Of a stretch of 38,289 nt of DNA, positions 7,831 to 15,639 are shown piece by piece. The stretch's first letter is position 1; every line of letters starts with the position of its first letter. A program made the position numbers and the translations under genes. Under the pieces are notes generated by a model. The model saw nothing but the letters and a program-made list of their open reading frames with translations, ran no database searches and had not been told where the DNA came from. The stretch covers positions 1-38,289 of the forward strand of contig NZ_SSBJ01000053.1 of the NCBI RefSeq assembly GCF_004795055.1, in the 5' to 3' direction. The stretch comes from Streptomyces sp. A1136. GTDB taxonomy: Bacteria; Actinomycetota; Actinomycetes; Streptomycetales; Streptomycetaceae.

Positions 7831-8820
7831 ATGACCCGCACTCCCGTGAATGTCACCGTCACCGGCGCCGCCGGCCAGATCGGCTACGCGCTGCTCTTCC
7901 GCATCGCGTCCGGTCACCTCCTCGGCGCCGACGTGCCGGTCAAGCTCCGGCTGCTCGAAATCCCCCAGGGCATGAAGGCCGCCGAGGGAACCGCCATGGA
8001 GCTCGACGACTGCGCCTTCCCGCTGCTCCGCGGCATCGACATCTTCGACGACCCGAACAAGGGTTTCGAGGGTGCCAACGTCGCGCTGCTCGTCGGCGCC
8101 CGCCCCCGCACCAAGGGCATGGAGCGCGGTGACCTGCTCTCCGCCAACGGCGGCATCTTCAAGCCGCAGGGCGCCGCGATCAACGCGCACGCCGCGGACG
8201 ACATCAAGGTCCTGGTCGTGGGCAACCCGGCCAACACCAACGCGCTCATCGCGCAGGCCGCCGCCCCGGACGTACCGGCCGAGCGGTTCACCGCGATGAC
8301 CCGCCTGGACCACAACCGCGCGATCTCGCAGCTGGCCGCCCGCACCGGCGCCGCCGTCTCCGACATCAAGCGCCTGACCATCTGGGGCAACCACTCGGCC
8401 ACCCAGTACCCGGACATCTTCCACGCGGAGATCGCCGGCAAGAACGCCGCCGAGGTCGTCAACGACGAGCAGTGGCTGGCCGACACCTTCATCCCGACCG
8501 TCGCCAAGCGCGGCGCCGCGATCATCGAGGCCCGTGGCGCGTCCTCGGCCGCCTCCGCCGCCAACGCGGCCCTCGACCACGTCCACACCTGGGTCAACGG
8601 CACCGCCGCGGGCGACTGGACCTCGATGGGTGTCCCGTCGGACGGCTCCTACGGCGTTCCCGAGGGCATCATCTCCTCCTTCCCGGTCACCACGAAGGAC
8701 GGCAAGTACGAGATCGTCCAGGGCCTCGACATCAACGAGTTCTCCCGTGCGCGCATCGACGCGTCCGTGGCGGAGCTGGTCGAGGAGCGCGACGCGGTGC
8801 GCGAGCTCGGCCTGATCTGA
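7831..8820 (+). CDS. mdh: Malate dehydrogenase
   Basis: 329 residues, the length of the larger actinobacterial MDH type. It oxidises malate to oxaloacetate with NAD in the TCA cycle. Motifs: GAAGQIGYALLFRIASG (nucleotide binding), NPANTNA, TRLDHNRA with substrate-binding Arg and Asp, and IWGNHSATQYPD with the proton-relay His. GVPSDGSYGVPEG forms the C-terminal substrate region. ATG at 7831 has GGAGAAGG directly upstream; an upstream ATG at 7786 lacks support. The 200-bp leader holds a palindrome, and two hairpins follow the gene, so it is probably monocistronic. Confidence 0.96.
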   Translation: MTRTPVNVTVTGAAGQIGYALLFRIASGHLLGADVPVKLRLLEIPQGMKAAEGTAMELDDCAFPLLRGIDIFDDPNKGFEGANVALLVGARPRTKGMERGDLLSANGGIFKPQGAAINAHAADDIKVLVVGNPANTNALIAQAAAPDVPAERFTAMTRLDHNRAISQLAARTGAAVSDIKRLTIWGNHSATQYPDIFHAEIAGKNAAEVVNDEQWLADTFIPTVAKRGAAIIEARGASSAASAANAALDHVHTWVNGTAAGDWTSMGVPSDGSYGVPEGIISSFPVTTKDGKYEIVQGLDINEFSRARIDASVAELVEERDAVRELGLI

Positions 8821-8822
8821 TC

Positions 8823-8863
8823 CGAACGGCCGGGGCCGGTCCTCGCACCGGCCCACCCGTTCG
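8823..8863 (+). terminator. First hairpin after mdh
   Basis: Outer arms CGAACGG/CCGTTCG enclose an inner 8-bp stem GGGCCGGT/ACCGGCCC with a 6-nt loop. It starts three bases after the mdh stop codon. Confidence 0.65.
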
Positions 8864-8880
8864 AACCAGTACGAACGACG

Positions 8881-8913
8881 AAGCGCTCCGGCCAAACCAG
8901 GCCGGGGCGCTTT
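8881..8913 (+). terminator. Second hairpin after mdh
   Basis: A 13-bp stem with one G-U pair (AAGCGCTCCGGCC / GGCCGGGGCGCTT), loop AAACCA, ends in TTT. It separates mdh from the three-gene cassette downstream. Confidence 0.75.
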
Positions 8914-8962
8914 GGCGTGATTCGGCCTGTCGCGTCATGTAGGGGGAACCTAAGGTCGGTCG

Positions 8963-10693
8963 GTGACCGAGACACCGATTCCCCACCAGCCGACCGGTCC
9001 GGCCGGCTGGGGCGATCCCCGCGCCGGCCGCCCGCCGGTGCACCCCTCGCTCAGCGAGGCCGGCCGGTTCCTGTGCGCCGGCACCTACCTCGACGCCGGA
9101 TTCCGCGACCGGGTGATCGACGAGCTGTACGTCCACGAAGAGCGCATCGTCGCCCCCTCCTACGGCTACGACGCCTCCCGGGTGCTCGCCCACGCGCTGC
9201 GCGCCCGCCGCACGGAACTCGGCTGGGCGGCCGGGGTGCTCGGCGCCTGGTTCGTCGGCTCGCTCCTCACCGGCGGCGCCCTCATGCTGCTGGTCTTCCC
9301 CTTCCTCCTGCTGAGCCTCGCCGACTGGCTGCGCGGCCGGAACACGGCGCTGCTGCGGGCCCTGGCCGTGATCTTGCGCGTTTACGTCCTGGTGACGCTC
9401 GCCGTCACCCTGCTCTTCCTCGTCGTGGGCGGATTCGCCCTGATGAGCCTGCTCGGCGACCCGGGCGGACCCGGCGCCCTGTTCTTCGCCCCGTCCTTCG
9501 GGGGCACCGTCGCGGCCACCGCCGCCCTCTGGTGGGTGCCCGTCGTCTTCGCCGCCGTCGTCACCGTCGTGGGCCTCCAGCGCGGTCACGTCTACCGGAC
9601 CATCACCAACGACCTCAACGAGCGCCGCTACGCCGACCATGCGGGCGACCCGGCCGAAGCGGCCCCCGGCGCGCGCTTCCAGCGCGTCCGTGCCCGCATC
9701 CGGGCGGAGCAGCACGCGCCGGTGATCATGTACGACGTCAACGACCCGTTCTGCGGAGCGGGCGACCCCTACCGGCCCTGGCAGCTCTCCGTCGAACTGC
9801 GCCCGCGCGAGGACCTGGGCCCCGACCGGAAGCCGACACCGGTGACCAACGCCCACCTCGTCTCCCGGATCGTGCCGCTGCTGGAGCGCCTGCGGGTGCC
9901 CTCCCCGCACGGCTCCGCGGACGCCCAGGCCGCCGTCGGCGACCGTATGCGGGAACTCGTCGTCGACGAGTGCGTGTTCCTGCCCGCCAACGGACTGCCG
10001 CACAGGGACGCCGCGCAGAGCATCCACGCCCAGTACGCGCAGCAGCGGGCCGCCGCCATCGAGGAGGGCGGCGAGCGCCGCCGGCACTTCCTGCGCGTGC
10101 GGGTGGGCGGTTGGGACGAGAACCTCGTCGTCACCGTCTTCGTACGGGTCCACACGCAGGGCGGCATGATGATGCTCGAAGTGGCGCCGCACGTGCTGCT
10201 CCCCGTGGACGTCGCCTTCCACAACGCGGACGCCGACGCCCAGCGTTACCGCAACAACAACGCCTTCGGAAAGGCGGTCGGGGCCCTGCGGCGCACCCCA
10301 GGCTCCATCGCCGCCTCCGTCACCACCCTGGCCCGCGGCCTGGCGAGCTGGTGGCGGATCGTGACCGGCGGCCACGGCGGCGCCCGCCCCGAGGGACCCC
10401 GCCTGTCGGTGCGCGAACTCGCCTCCGAGGACAACGGATCGCTGTTCCACCTCATGGACTTGGACCGCTTCCTGAAAACCGTCCAGGACCGGGTGGTCGG
10501 CGGCATTATCGTCGCCTTGCACGAAGCGGGCTGGCATACCGAGGAGTTCGCGGCCCGAGCCGTCAACGTCGCGGAGGGCGGGGTGTTCATCCAGTCGGTG
10601 AACGGCAGTGCCTTCAGCGTCGGCGGCAGCAACAACATCAACACCGGACACCACGGCAGTGGCAAGGGCAGGGGGAGCAGCGGTGGCAACTGA
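8963..10693 (+). CDS. Cassette gene A: polytopic membrane protein with C-terminal GSAFSVGGSNN motif
   Basis: 576 residues, family not recognised by name. After a cytoplasmic N-terminus, hydrophobic stretches at about 88-122, 132-164 and 182-205 suggest four to five membrane helices. The remaining 370 residues look soluble, contain no catalytic motif I can name, and end in a Gly/Ser/Lys tail. Just before that tail, residues 548-561 read GSAFSVGGSNNINT, preceded by alternating hydrophobic residues (GGVFIQSVN), a beta-arch-like pattern. The GTG at 8963 has AAGG seven bases upstream. It overlaps gene B by 11 bp. The motif recurs near the start of B, so the two products probably interact; that is inference. 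Confidence 0.8.
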   Translation: MTETPIPHQPTGPAGWGDPRAGRPPVHPSLSEAGRFLCAGTYLDAGFRDRVIDELYVHEERIVAPSYGYDASRVLAHALRARRTELGWAAGVLGAWFVGSLLTGGALMLLVFPFLLLSLADWLRGRNTALLRALAVILRVYVLVTLAVTLLFLVVGGFALMSLLGDPGGPGALFFAPSFGGTVAATAALWWVPVVFAAVVTVVGLQRGHVYRTITNDLNERRYADHAGDPAEAAPGARFQRVRARIRAEQHAPVIMYDVNDPFCGAGDPYRPWQLSVELRPREDLGPDRKPTPVTNAHLVSRIVPLLERLRVPSPHGSADAQAAVGDRMRELVVDECVFLPANGLPHRDAAQSIHAQYAQQRAAAIEEGGERRRHFLRVRVGGWDENLVVTVFVRVHTQGGMMMLEVAPHVLLPVDVAFHNADADAQRYRNNNAFGKAVGALRRTPGSIAASVTTLARGLASWWRIVTGGHGGARPEGPRLSVRELASEDNGSLFHLMDLDRFLKTVQDRVVGGIIVALHEAGWHTEEFAARAVNVAEGGVFIQSVNGSAFSVGGSNNINTGHHGSGKGRGSSGGN

Positions 10694-10787
10694 CGGGAGC
10701 AGCGCGGGCGGGGCGGAGCCGTCGGTCTCGCTCGGAGACGTCACCGGCAGCGCGTTCAGCATCGGCGGCAGCAACAACACCAACACG
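10604..10787 (+). repeat. Shared 42-bp motif in genes A and B
   Basis: Positions 10604-10645 (end of A) and 10746-10787 (start of B) encode GSAFSVGGSNNINT and GSAFSIGGSNNTNT. Twelve of 14 residues and 37 of 42 bases agree, although they belong to different genes in different frames of the same strand. Confidence 0.9.
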
Positions 10788-11069
10788 GTCCGGCACGGGG
10801 GCGCGGCGGCCGAGGCCCCGACCCCGCAGGTGCTGCTCGACGCGGTACTGGAACTGCGCGCCGCCCTCGTACGGGTACCGCGCGGCGAGGACCGGTCGGC
10901 GCTGGACGCCGAACTGGACGGCGTCGCCGAGGAACTGGAGACGGCGCGGGAGATCCGGCCCGGGCTCGCCGCCCGGCTGCGCGCGGCGCTGGAACGCTGG
11001 GCGCCGCTGGTGGAGTCGGTCAGCGCGGCGACCGCGCTGGCCGGGCTGCTGACCTCGCTGGGAGGCTGA
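10683..11069 (+). CDS. Cassette gene B: small protein, N-terminal GSAFSIGGSNN motif plus helical domain
   Basis: 128 residues from the GTG at 10683, with GGGGAG upstream and an 11-bp overlap with gene A. Residues 1-20 are flexible; residues 22-35 are GSAFSIGGSNNTNT, the near-copy of the end of A. From about 43 on come amphipathic helices rich in Leu, Ala, Glu and Arg (around TPQVLLDAVLELRAALV, DRSALDAELDGVAEELETA and RLRAALERWAPLVESVSAA), probably a small helical bundle. There is no signal peptide or TM. It resembles in layout small streptomycete proteins that join a Gly/Asn-rich beta motif to a helical bundle (DUF5955 is one such family), but I cannot assign it firmly. An adaptor bound to A would fit. 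Confidence 0.75.
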   Translation: MATDGSSAGGAEPSVSLGDVTGSAFSIGGSNNTNTVRHGGAAAEAPTPQVLLDAVLELRAALVRVPRGEDRSALDAELDGVAEELETAREIRPGLAARLRAALERWAPLVESVSAATALAGLLTSLGG

Positions 11070-11072
11070 GCC

Positions 11073-12098
11073 GTGGCCCCGCAGCCGCAGGGCGCGCCCC
11101 GCTGGGACGCGCGCACGCAACGCTGGGTGTGGGACGCCCCGGCCGATGCCCCGGCCCACGCCCCGGTCCCGGCCGACACCCCGGCCGCGCCGCCGCAGGC
11201 ACCGCCCCCCTACGACCCGCTCGCACAGGCCCCGGCGTGGACGGCCCCGGCGTACGATCCGCCGACGCCGACCGCGCCCGAGGCCTACGACGGCAACCTG
11301 CCGCCGGTGCCCCCGGCTTTCGACGGGACCCTGCCGACCGCGCCGCCGCCGTACGACACGCTGCTGCCGCCCGGGCCACCGGCACCGCCGCCCGTCCCCC
11401 CGGGGCCACCGCGCCCCGCGGGGTCCGGCGGACGGTGGCTGACGCCGACCACGGTGGGGATCGCGGTGGCCGCCCTCGCGATCGGGGCGGCCGCCGTCTG
11501 GTTCGTCGAGCGGAGCCCGTCGGGGCCGACCGCGCACGCGGGGGCGACGGCGTCCGGCGCCCCCGTGGACGGCGGGGCGTCCGTGTCCCCGAAGCCGCCT
11601 GCCTCCTCGCCCCCGGGCGGCCCCTCCGGCACCCCCTCCGCGAGCACCGGCTCCCCCGCCGGCGGTGCGCACGAGACGGTCCGGGACCCGGACGGGTTCA
11701 CCATCGCGGTGCCCGCCGGCTGGGCCCGTGAGGCGAGCGGGAGCGGGGTCTTCTACCGCTCTCCGGACCGCGCTTCACTGCTCCAGGTCTTCCGGGTCAG
11801 CGAGGCGGAACTCAGCCCGTTGCAGGCCGTACAAGGCGCCTCCACAGATCTGCGCGCCCGCACCCCGGGCTACGAGGAGATCCGCGTCGGCCCGGTACCG
11901 GGCTCCGACGACGCCGCGGAACTGGTCTACGAGTACGACAGCGCGGAGACCCACGGCCGCCGCCGGGGCGTGGAGCGGGTCTCCCGCACCCCGGACGGCG
12001 GCAAATGGGCCGTCCTGACCGCGGGCCCGGCCGCCGACTGGGCGGTCACACAACAGCACCACGCGGCGGCGTTGGCCGCCTTCCGACCCGGCGGCTGA
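11073..12098 (+). CDS. Cassette gene C: Pro-rich single-pass protein with extracytoplasmic domain
   Basis: 341 residues; GTG at 11073, three bases after the stop of B, with GGGAGG seven bases upstream. Residues 1-120 are Pro/Ala-rich with repeated aromatic-Asp units (PPPYDP, PAYDPP, EAYDGN, PAFDGT, PPPYDT) after an opening PRWDARTQRWVWDAP. One TM helix lies at about 126-145. A Ser/Pro/Gly/Thr-rich spacer to about 200 leads to an outside domain (202-341: DPDGFTIAVPAGWARE, VFYRSPD, LLQVFRVSE), which resembles domains found outside the membrane in streptomycete Ser/Thr kinases and lipoproteins. This suggests a sensor or ligand-binding role without its own kinase. Confidence 0.75.
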   Translation: MAPQPQGAPRWDARTQRWVWDAPADAPAHAPVPADTPAAPPQAPPPYDPLAQAPAWTAPAYDPPTPTAPEAYDGNLPPVPPAFDGTLPTAPPPYDTLLPPGPPAPPPVPPGPPRPAGSGGRWLTPTTVGIAVAALAIGAAAVWFVERSPSGPTAHAGATASGAPVDGGASVSPKPPASSPPGGPSGTPSASTGSPAGGAHETVRDPDGFTIAVPAGWAREASGSGVFYRSPDRASLLQVFRVSEAELSPLQAVQGASTDLRARTPGYEEIRVGPVPGSDDAAELVYEYDSAETHGRRRGVERVSRTPDGGKWAVLTAGPAADWAVTQQHHAAALAAFRPGG

Positions 12099-12106
12099 CC
12101 GCCCCG

Positions 12107-12202
12107 GCGCCGGTGGTCCGGCGCCGGTGGTCCGGCGCCGGGGGGCGCGGTGTCGACGGGGCGCGGTGTCGACGCCCGGTCCGACGCCCGGTCCGACGCC
12201 CG
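12107..12202. repeat. Three nested short tandem repeats
   Basis: In the 105-bp gap between gene C and the AhpD-like gene stand GCGCCGGTGGTCCG (14 bp, two full copies and a partial third), then GGGCGCGGTGTCGAC (15 bp, two copies, period 16), then GACGCCCGGTCC (12 bp, two copies and a partial third). Adjacent different repeats suggest replication slippage. Confidence 0.85.
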
Positions 12203-12203
12203 C

Positions 12204-12707
12204 TCAGTGCCCGAGCATGCCCGGCGTGTAGTGGCCCGGCACCAGGCGGCAGGTGACGCCGAACCGGTTCCAGGCGTTGATCGTCGTGATCACGGCGATC
12301 AGCTGGGCCAGTTCGGCCTCCTCGAAGTGCTTCGCGGCGGTCGCGTAGACCTCGTCGGGAACGAAACCGTCCGTCAGGACGGTCACCGACTCCGTCAGCG
12401 CGAGCGCGGCCAGCTCCTTCTCGGTGTAGAAGTGCCGGGACTCGCGCCAGGCGGAGAGCTGCACGAGCCGCTCGACGCTCTCGCCCGCCGCCAGGGCGTC
12501 CTTGGTGTGCATGTCCAGGCAGAAGGCGCAGCCGTTCACCTGCGAGGCGCGGGTCTTGACCAGCTCGGTCAGGACCGGGTCGAGGCCCTTCTTCGCCGCG
12601 ATCTCCAGCGCGACCATGGCCTTGTAGACCTCGGGCGCGTGCTTGTACCAGTTCAGGCGGGCGGGCTCTTCGGGGGCGTGTTCCGTGGCTTCGGTCGTCG
12701 TCGTCAT
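12204..12707 (-). CDS. Carboxymuconolactone decarboxylase / AhpD-family protein
   Basis: 167 residues, ATG at 12707. The family shares an all-helical fold; AhpD-type members use a CxxC disulfide and a nearby His in peroxide defence. Here the motif is NGCAFCLDMHTKDA, with both Cys and the His present, so a redox role is likely. The substrate is unknown. The gene is divergent from a MocR regulator 46 bp away, a common partnership in actinobacteria, and is probably its target. The frame stays open to 13580 but that extension runs antisense to the MocR gene. Confidence 0.88.
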   Translation of the reverse strand: MTTTTEATEHAPEEPARLNWYKHAPEVYKAMVALEIAAKKGLDPVLTELVKTRASQVNGCAFCLDMHTKDALAAGESVERLVQLSAWRESRHFYTEKELAALALTESVTVLTDGFVPDEVYATAAKHFEEAELAQLIAVITTINAWNRFGVTCRLVPGHYTPGMLGH

Positions 12708-12740
12708 GCCTCCACCGTACGAAGGAGGCAGCCCGCCGAT

Positions 12741-12773
12741 ATGGTCCACATCCATGACGGAAACATGGGCCAC
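12741..12773. promoter_or_regulatory. Candidate MocR direct repeat
   Basis: ATGGTCCAC at 12741-12749 and ATGGGCCAC at 12765-12773 form a direct repeat with a 24-bp period, spanning the MocR start codon. MocR/GabR-type regulators are known to bind direct repeats near their own promoters. Confidence 0.45.
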
Positions 12774-14166
12774 TTTCGGCGCCGACCTGCACCTCGACCT
12801 CTCCGCCGGACGTGGGCTGCGGGCCGGGTTGACGGAGGCCCTGCGCGAGGCCGCGCGCAGCGGGCGGCTCGCGCCCGGGACCCGGCTGCCGTCCTCGCGG
12901 TCCCTCGCGGCCGACCTGGGCATCGCCCGGAACACGGTCGCGGAGGCGTACGCCGAACTCGTCGCAGAGGGCTGGCTCACGGCCCGCCAGGGCTCGGGCA
13001 CCCGCGTCGCGGAACGGGCCAGGCCGCGCAGGGCCGCCGGAGCCCCCGCCGCCCGGGTACGTCGCGCCGTGCGCCGGGGGCCCGCGTACAGCCTCGTTCC
13101 CGGCTCGCCGGACCTGGGCAGCTTCCCGCGCGCGGCCTGGGCGGCGGCGACCCGGCGGGCGCTCACGGCCGCCCCGAACGACGCGCTCGGGTACGCGGTC
13201 GACGCCCGCGGCCGGGTGGAGCTGCGGGAGGCGCTGGCCGGGTACCTGGCGCGGGCGCGGGGCGTGTACGCGCGGCCCGACCGGATCGTGCTGTGCGCCG
13301 GGTTCGCGCACGGGCTGATGCTGATGGCGAAGGTGCTGCGGGCGCGGCGGGTCCGGGACGTGGCGGTGGAGGGGTACGGCCTCGGCATCCACCGCGAGCT
13401 GCTCACGGGCGCCGGCCTGCGGACGCTGCCGCTCCGCTTGGACGGAGCCGGGGCGCGGACGGACCGGTTGCCCGGCACGGGCGCCGGCGCGGTGTTGCTC
13501 AGCCCGGCGCACCAGTTCCCGACGGGGCACGCGCTGACGCCGGAGCGGCGGGCGGCGGCGGTCGACTGGGCGAGGACCACCGGCGGTCTGATCCTGGAGG
13601 ACGACTACGACGGCGAGTTCCGCTACGACCGCCAACCCGTCGGCGCGCTCCAGGGGTTGGACCCGGAGCGGGTGGTGTACCTGGGGACGGCGAGCAAGTC
13701 GCTGGCGCCGGGGCTGCGGATGGGCTGGATGGTGGTGCCGGACGCGCTGCTGGAGGAGGTGCTCGCGGCGAAGGGCCACACCGACTGGACCTCCGGGGCG
13801 CTGGAGCAGTTGACGCTGGCGGAGTTCATCCGTTCGGGGGCGTACGACCGGCACGTGCGGGGGATGCGGACGCGGTACCGCAAGCGGCGGGACGCGGTGG
13901 TCGCGGCGGTGTCCGACCGGGCGTCCGTGACGGGGGTCTCGGGCATCGCGGCCGGGTTGCACGTGGTCCTGGACCTCGCACCGGGCATGGAACGGCCGGT
14001 ACTCCAGGCGGCGGCCGGTCAGGGCCTGGCCCTTGAGGGCCTGTCGAACTTCCGCCACCCCATGTCGGACCTGCCGGTGCGGGAGGCGGTGGTGGTGGGC
14101 TACGGCACCCCACCGGACAGCGCCTGGTCACCGACGCTGTCGGCCCTCCTGTCATCCCTCCCGTAG
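12754..14166 (+). CDS. MocR/PdxR-type regulator (GntR helix-turn-helix plus aminotransferase domain)
   Basis: 470 residues. A GntR-type winged helix (about 25-85, LPSSRSLAADLGIARNTVAE and GWLTARQGSGTRV) is fused to a fold-type I aminotransferase domain with PLP signatures EDDYDGEFRYD and TASKSLAPGLRMGW, where Lys is the likely PLP-binding residue. Such proteins sense PLP or a PLP adduct and act as regulators. ATG at 12754 is chosen because the DNA-binding domain starts soon after; no close Shine-Dalgarno is seen, so the transcript may be leaderless. Divergent from the AhpD-like gene. Confidence 0.9.
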   Translation: MTETWATFGADLHLDLSAGRGLRAGLTEALREAARSGRLAPGTRLPSSRSLAADLGIARNTVAEAYAELVAEGWLTARQGSGTRVAERARPRRAAGAPAARVRRAVRRGPAYSLVPGSPDLGSFPRAAWAAATRRALTAAPNDALGYAVDARGRVELREALAGYLARARGVYARPDRIVLCAGFAHGLMLMAKVLRARRVRDVAVEGYGLGIHRELLTGAGLRTLPLRLDGAGARTDRLPGTGAGAVLLSPAHQFPTGHALTPERRAAAVDWARTTGGLILEDDYDGEFRYDRQPVGALQGLDPERVVYLGTASKSLAPGLRMGWMVVPDALLEEVLAAKGHTDWTSGALEQLTLAEFIRSGAYDRHVRGMRTRYRKRRDAVVAAVSDRASVTGVSGIAAGLHVVLDLAPGMERPVLQAAAGQGLALEGLSNFRHPMSDLPVREAVVVGYGTPPDSAWSPTLSALLSSLP

Positions 14167-14195
14167 CCCGGGTTCGCGGGACGGGACGGGTGTTC

Positions 14196-14350
14196 GCCTC
14201 AAGCGCCGGCGGGGCTGGGGGTGGCTGCCGCCAGGGTGACCAGGACCCGGTCTCGCCCCGGCCCCGCCGGGGTTTGAGGCGCCCGGTGAAACCGGGGTCG
14301 CTTCGCGCGACGGTGCGCTCGCCCAAATCGGCCCCGCCGGCGTTTGAGGC
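14196..14350. repeat. Cluster of three REP-like palindromic elements
   Basis: A 20-bp element of the form GCCTCAA-rCGCCGGCGGGG occurs in direct orientation at 14196-14214 and inverted at 14261-14280 and 14331-14350. The first pairs with either inverted copy to form a large stem. This sequence type is common between Streptomyces genes and here fills the gap 14167-14393 between the convergent MocR and DMT genes, where it may also terminate transcription. Confidence 0.8.
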
Positions 14351-14393
14351 GGACACCGGCCCCGCCCGGCGGTTCGGGCGGGGCCGGCCGGGG

Positions 14394-15194
14394 CTACGGT
14401 TCGCCGAAGCGGGCGAGGGCCAGGGAGCCGGCGACGGCTACCGCGAAGCCGAGGACGGCCAGCCAGGTCAGGCCCTCGCGGGTGCGGTCGCCGAGCCAGG
14501 CCACGCCCACCGCCGCCGGGCCGAGGGTCTCGCCCAGGACCAGGCCCGCCGTCGCCGCCGTCACCGAACCCCGCTGGAGCGCCGACGTGAGCAGCAGGAA
14601 CCCCGCCGCCCCGCCCAACAGCAGCGCGTACAGCGCCGGGTTGGCGAAGTCCACGCCGTCGATGAGGCGGACCGACACCTCCACCACCCCGAAGCCGGTC
14701 CCCGCCCCCAGGCCCAGCACCAGCGCCCGGGCCCGGCCCGGGAGCCGCCCGGCCGCCGCCCCGGCGAGCAGCACCAGCACCGCCACGACCAGCAGCGCGG
14801 GCTTCAGAGCGGGCGGCCCCGGCTCCGTGCCCTCCTCGTCCGAGGACAGCCCCAGCATCACCAGCCCGCCGCACACGACCGCGACCGCACCCCACTCCGC
14901 CCGGCTCAGCCGCACCCGCAGCAGCCTCGCCGCGACCACCGCCGTCACGGCCAGGCTGGCCGCCAGCGCCGCCCCCACGACGTAGATGGGGATGTGCCGC
15001 AGCGCCACGATCTGGAGGACGAACCCGACCGCGTCCAAGCCCAGCCCCGCCACGTACCGCCACTGCCGCAGCGCCCGCAGCAGCAGGGCCGCGTCCACCC
15101 CGGAACCCGTCCCCGGCTCGGCCGCCCGCGCCGCCACCGCCTGCAACACCGACGCCGTCCCGAAACAGACCGCCGCACCCAGCGCGCAAACCAT
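14394..15194 (-). CDS. DMT/EamA-like integral membrane protein
   Basis: 266 residues from ATG 15194, almost entirely hydrophobic, with about nine to ten helices separated by short Arg-bearing loops. The opening (MVCALGAAVCFGTASVLQA) and the internal duplication of five-helix halves fit small drug/metabolite transporter-superfamily proteins. A second-half signature LVLGETLGPAAVGVAWLGD is typical. Substrate unknown. In-frame GTG starts at 15206 and 15224 are possible and would add 4 or 10 residues. Confidence 0.78.
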   Translation of the reverse strand: MVCALGAAVCFGTASVLQAVAARAAEPGTGSGVDAALLLRALRQWRYVAGLGLDAVGFVLQIVALRHIPIYVVGAALAASLAVTAVVAARLLRVRLSRAEWGAVAVVCGGLVMLGLSSDEEGTEPGPPALKPALLVVAVLVLLAGAAAGRLPGRARALVLGLGAGTGFGVVEVSVRLIDGVDFANPALYALLLGGAAGFLLLTSALQRGSVTAATAGLVLGETLGPAAVGVAWLGDRTREGLTWLAVLGFAVAVAGSLALARFGEP

Positions 15195-15320
15195 CCCAAT
15201 CAGCACGAAGAGACTGTAGGTCACCGTCGTGACAAGGGTGTGACGACGGCCGGATTCCGTCGCCCCGCAGTCCCGTTCTAGTCTGTGGGACCACGCCACC
15301 CAGGGGGAGCGAGCTCGTAC

Positions 15321-15623
15321 ATGGACACCACCACCGGCGCCGGCACCCGGCGTCGCATGCGTTCCGGCGCCGTCGCGCTCGGCGGCATGGGCCTGCTCGC
15401 GGCCGGCCTCGTGGCCTGCGGCAGCAGCGGCGAGCCCGACAAGCGGTGTGCCGACCGCGCCACCTTGCAGAAGCTGAACGACAACGAGTGCAGGAGCGGC
15501 GGTCGCGGCGCGTACTACTACGGCGGCAGCACGAGCAGCGGCAAGGTCAAGGGCGGCAGCTTCGACAAGTCCGCCGTCACCCGCGGCGGCATCGGCGGCC
15601 ACAGCGGTTCCAGCGGCGGCTGA
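15321..15623 (+). CDS. Small YgiB/DUF1190-like lipoprotein
   Basis: 100 residues. A basic N-terminus and hydrophobic stretch end in the lipobox LVAC (Cys33), so the protein is probably lipid-anchored on the outside of the membrane. The mature part is short, with two further Cys (43 and 57), YYYGGS, and a TRGGIGG near the Gly/Ser-rich end. These resemble the C-terminal features of YgiB (DUF1190). The following gene is a YgiC-like ATP-grasp enzyme, the same partnership as ygiB-ygiC in enterobacteria. ATG at 15321 has GGGGGAG about 12 bases upstream. Confidence 0.7.
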   Translation: MDTTTGAGTRRRMRSGAVALGGMGLLAAGLVACGSSGEPDKRCADRATLQKLNDNECRSGGRGAYYYGGSTSSGKVKGGSFDKSAVTRGGIGGHSGSSGG

Positions 15624-15639
15624 GGGAAGGCCCGGCCAC

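Noticed and set aside
8732..11179. A very long minus-strand open frame (815 residues) opposite cassette genes A and B
   Set aside because: It is antisense to genes with good ribosome-binding sites and membrane helices, shows no domain, and is the expected result of extreme GC bias.
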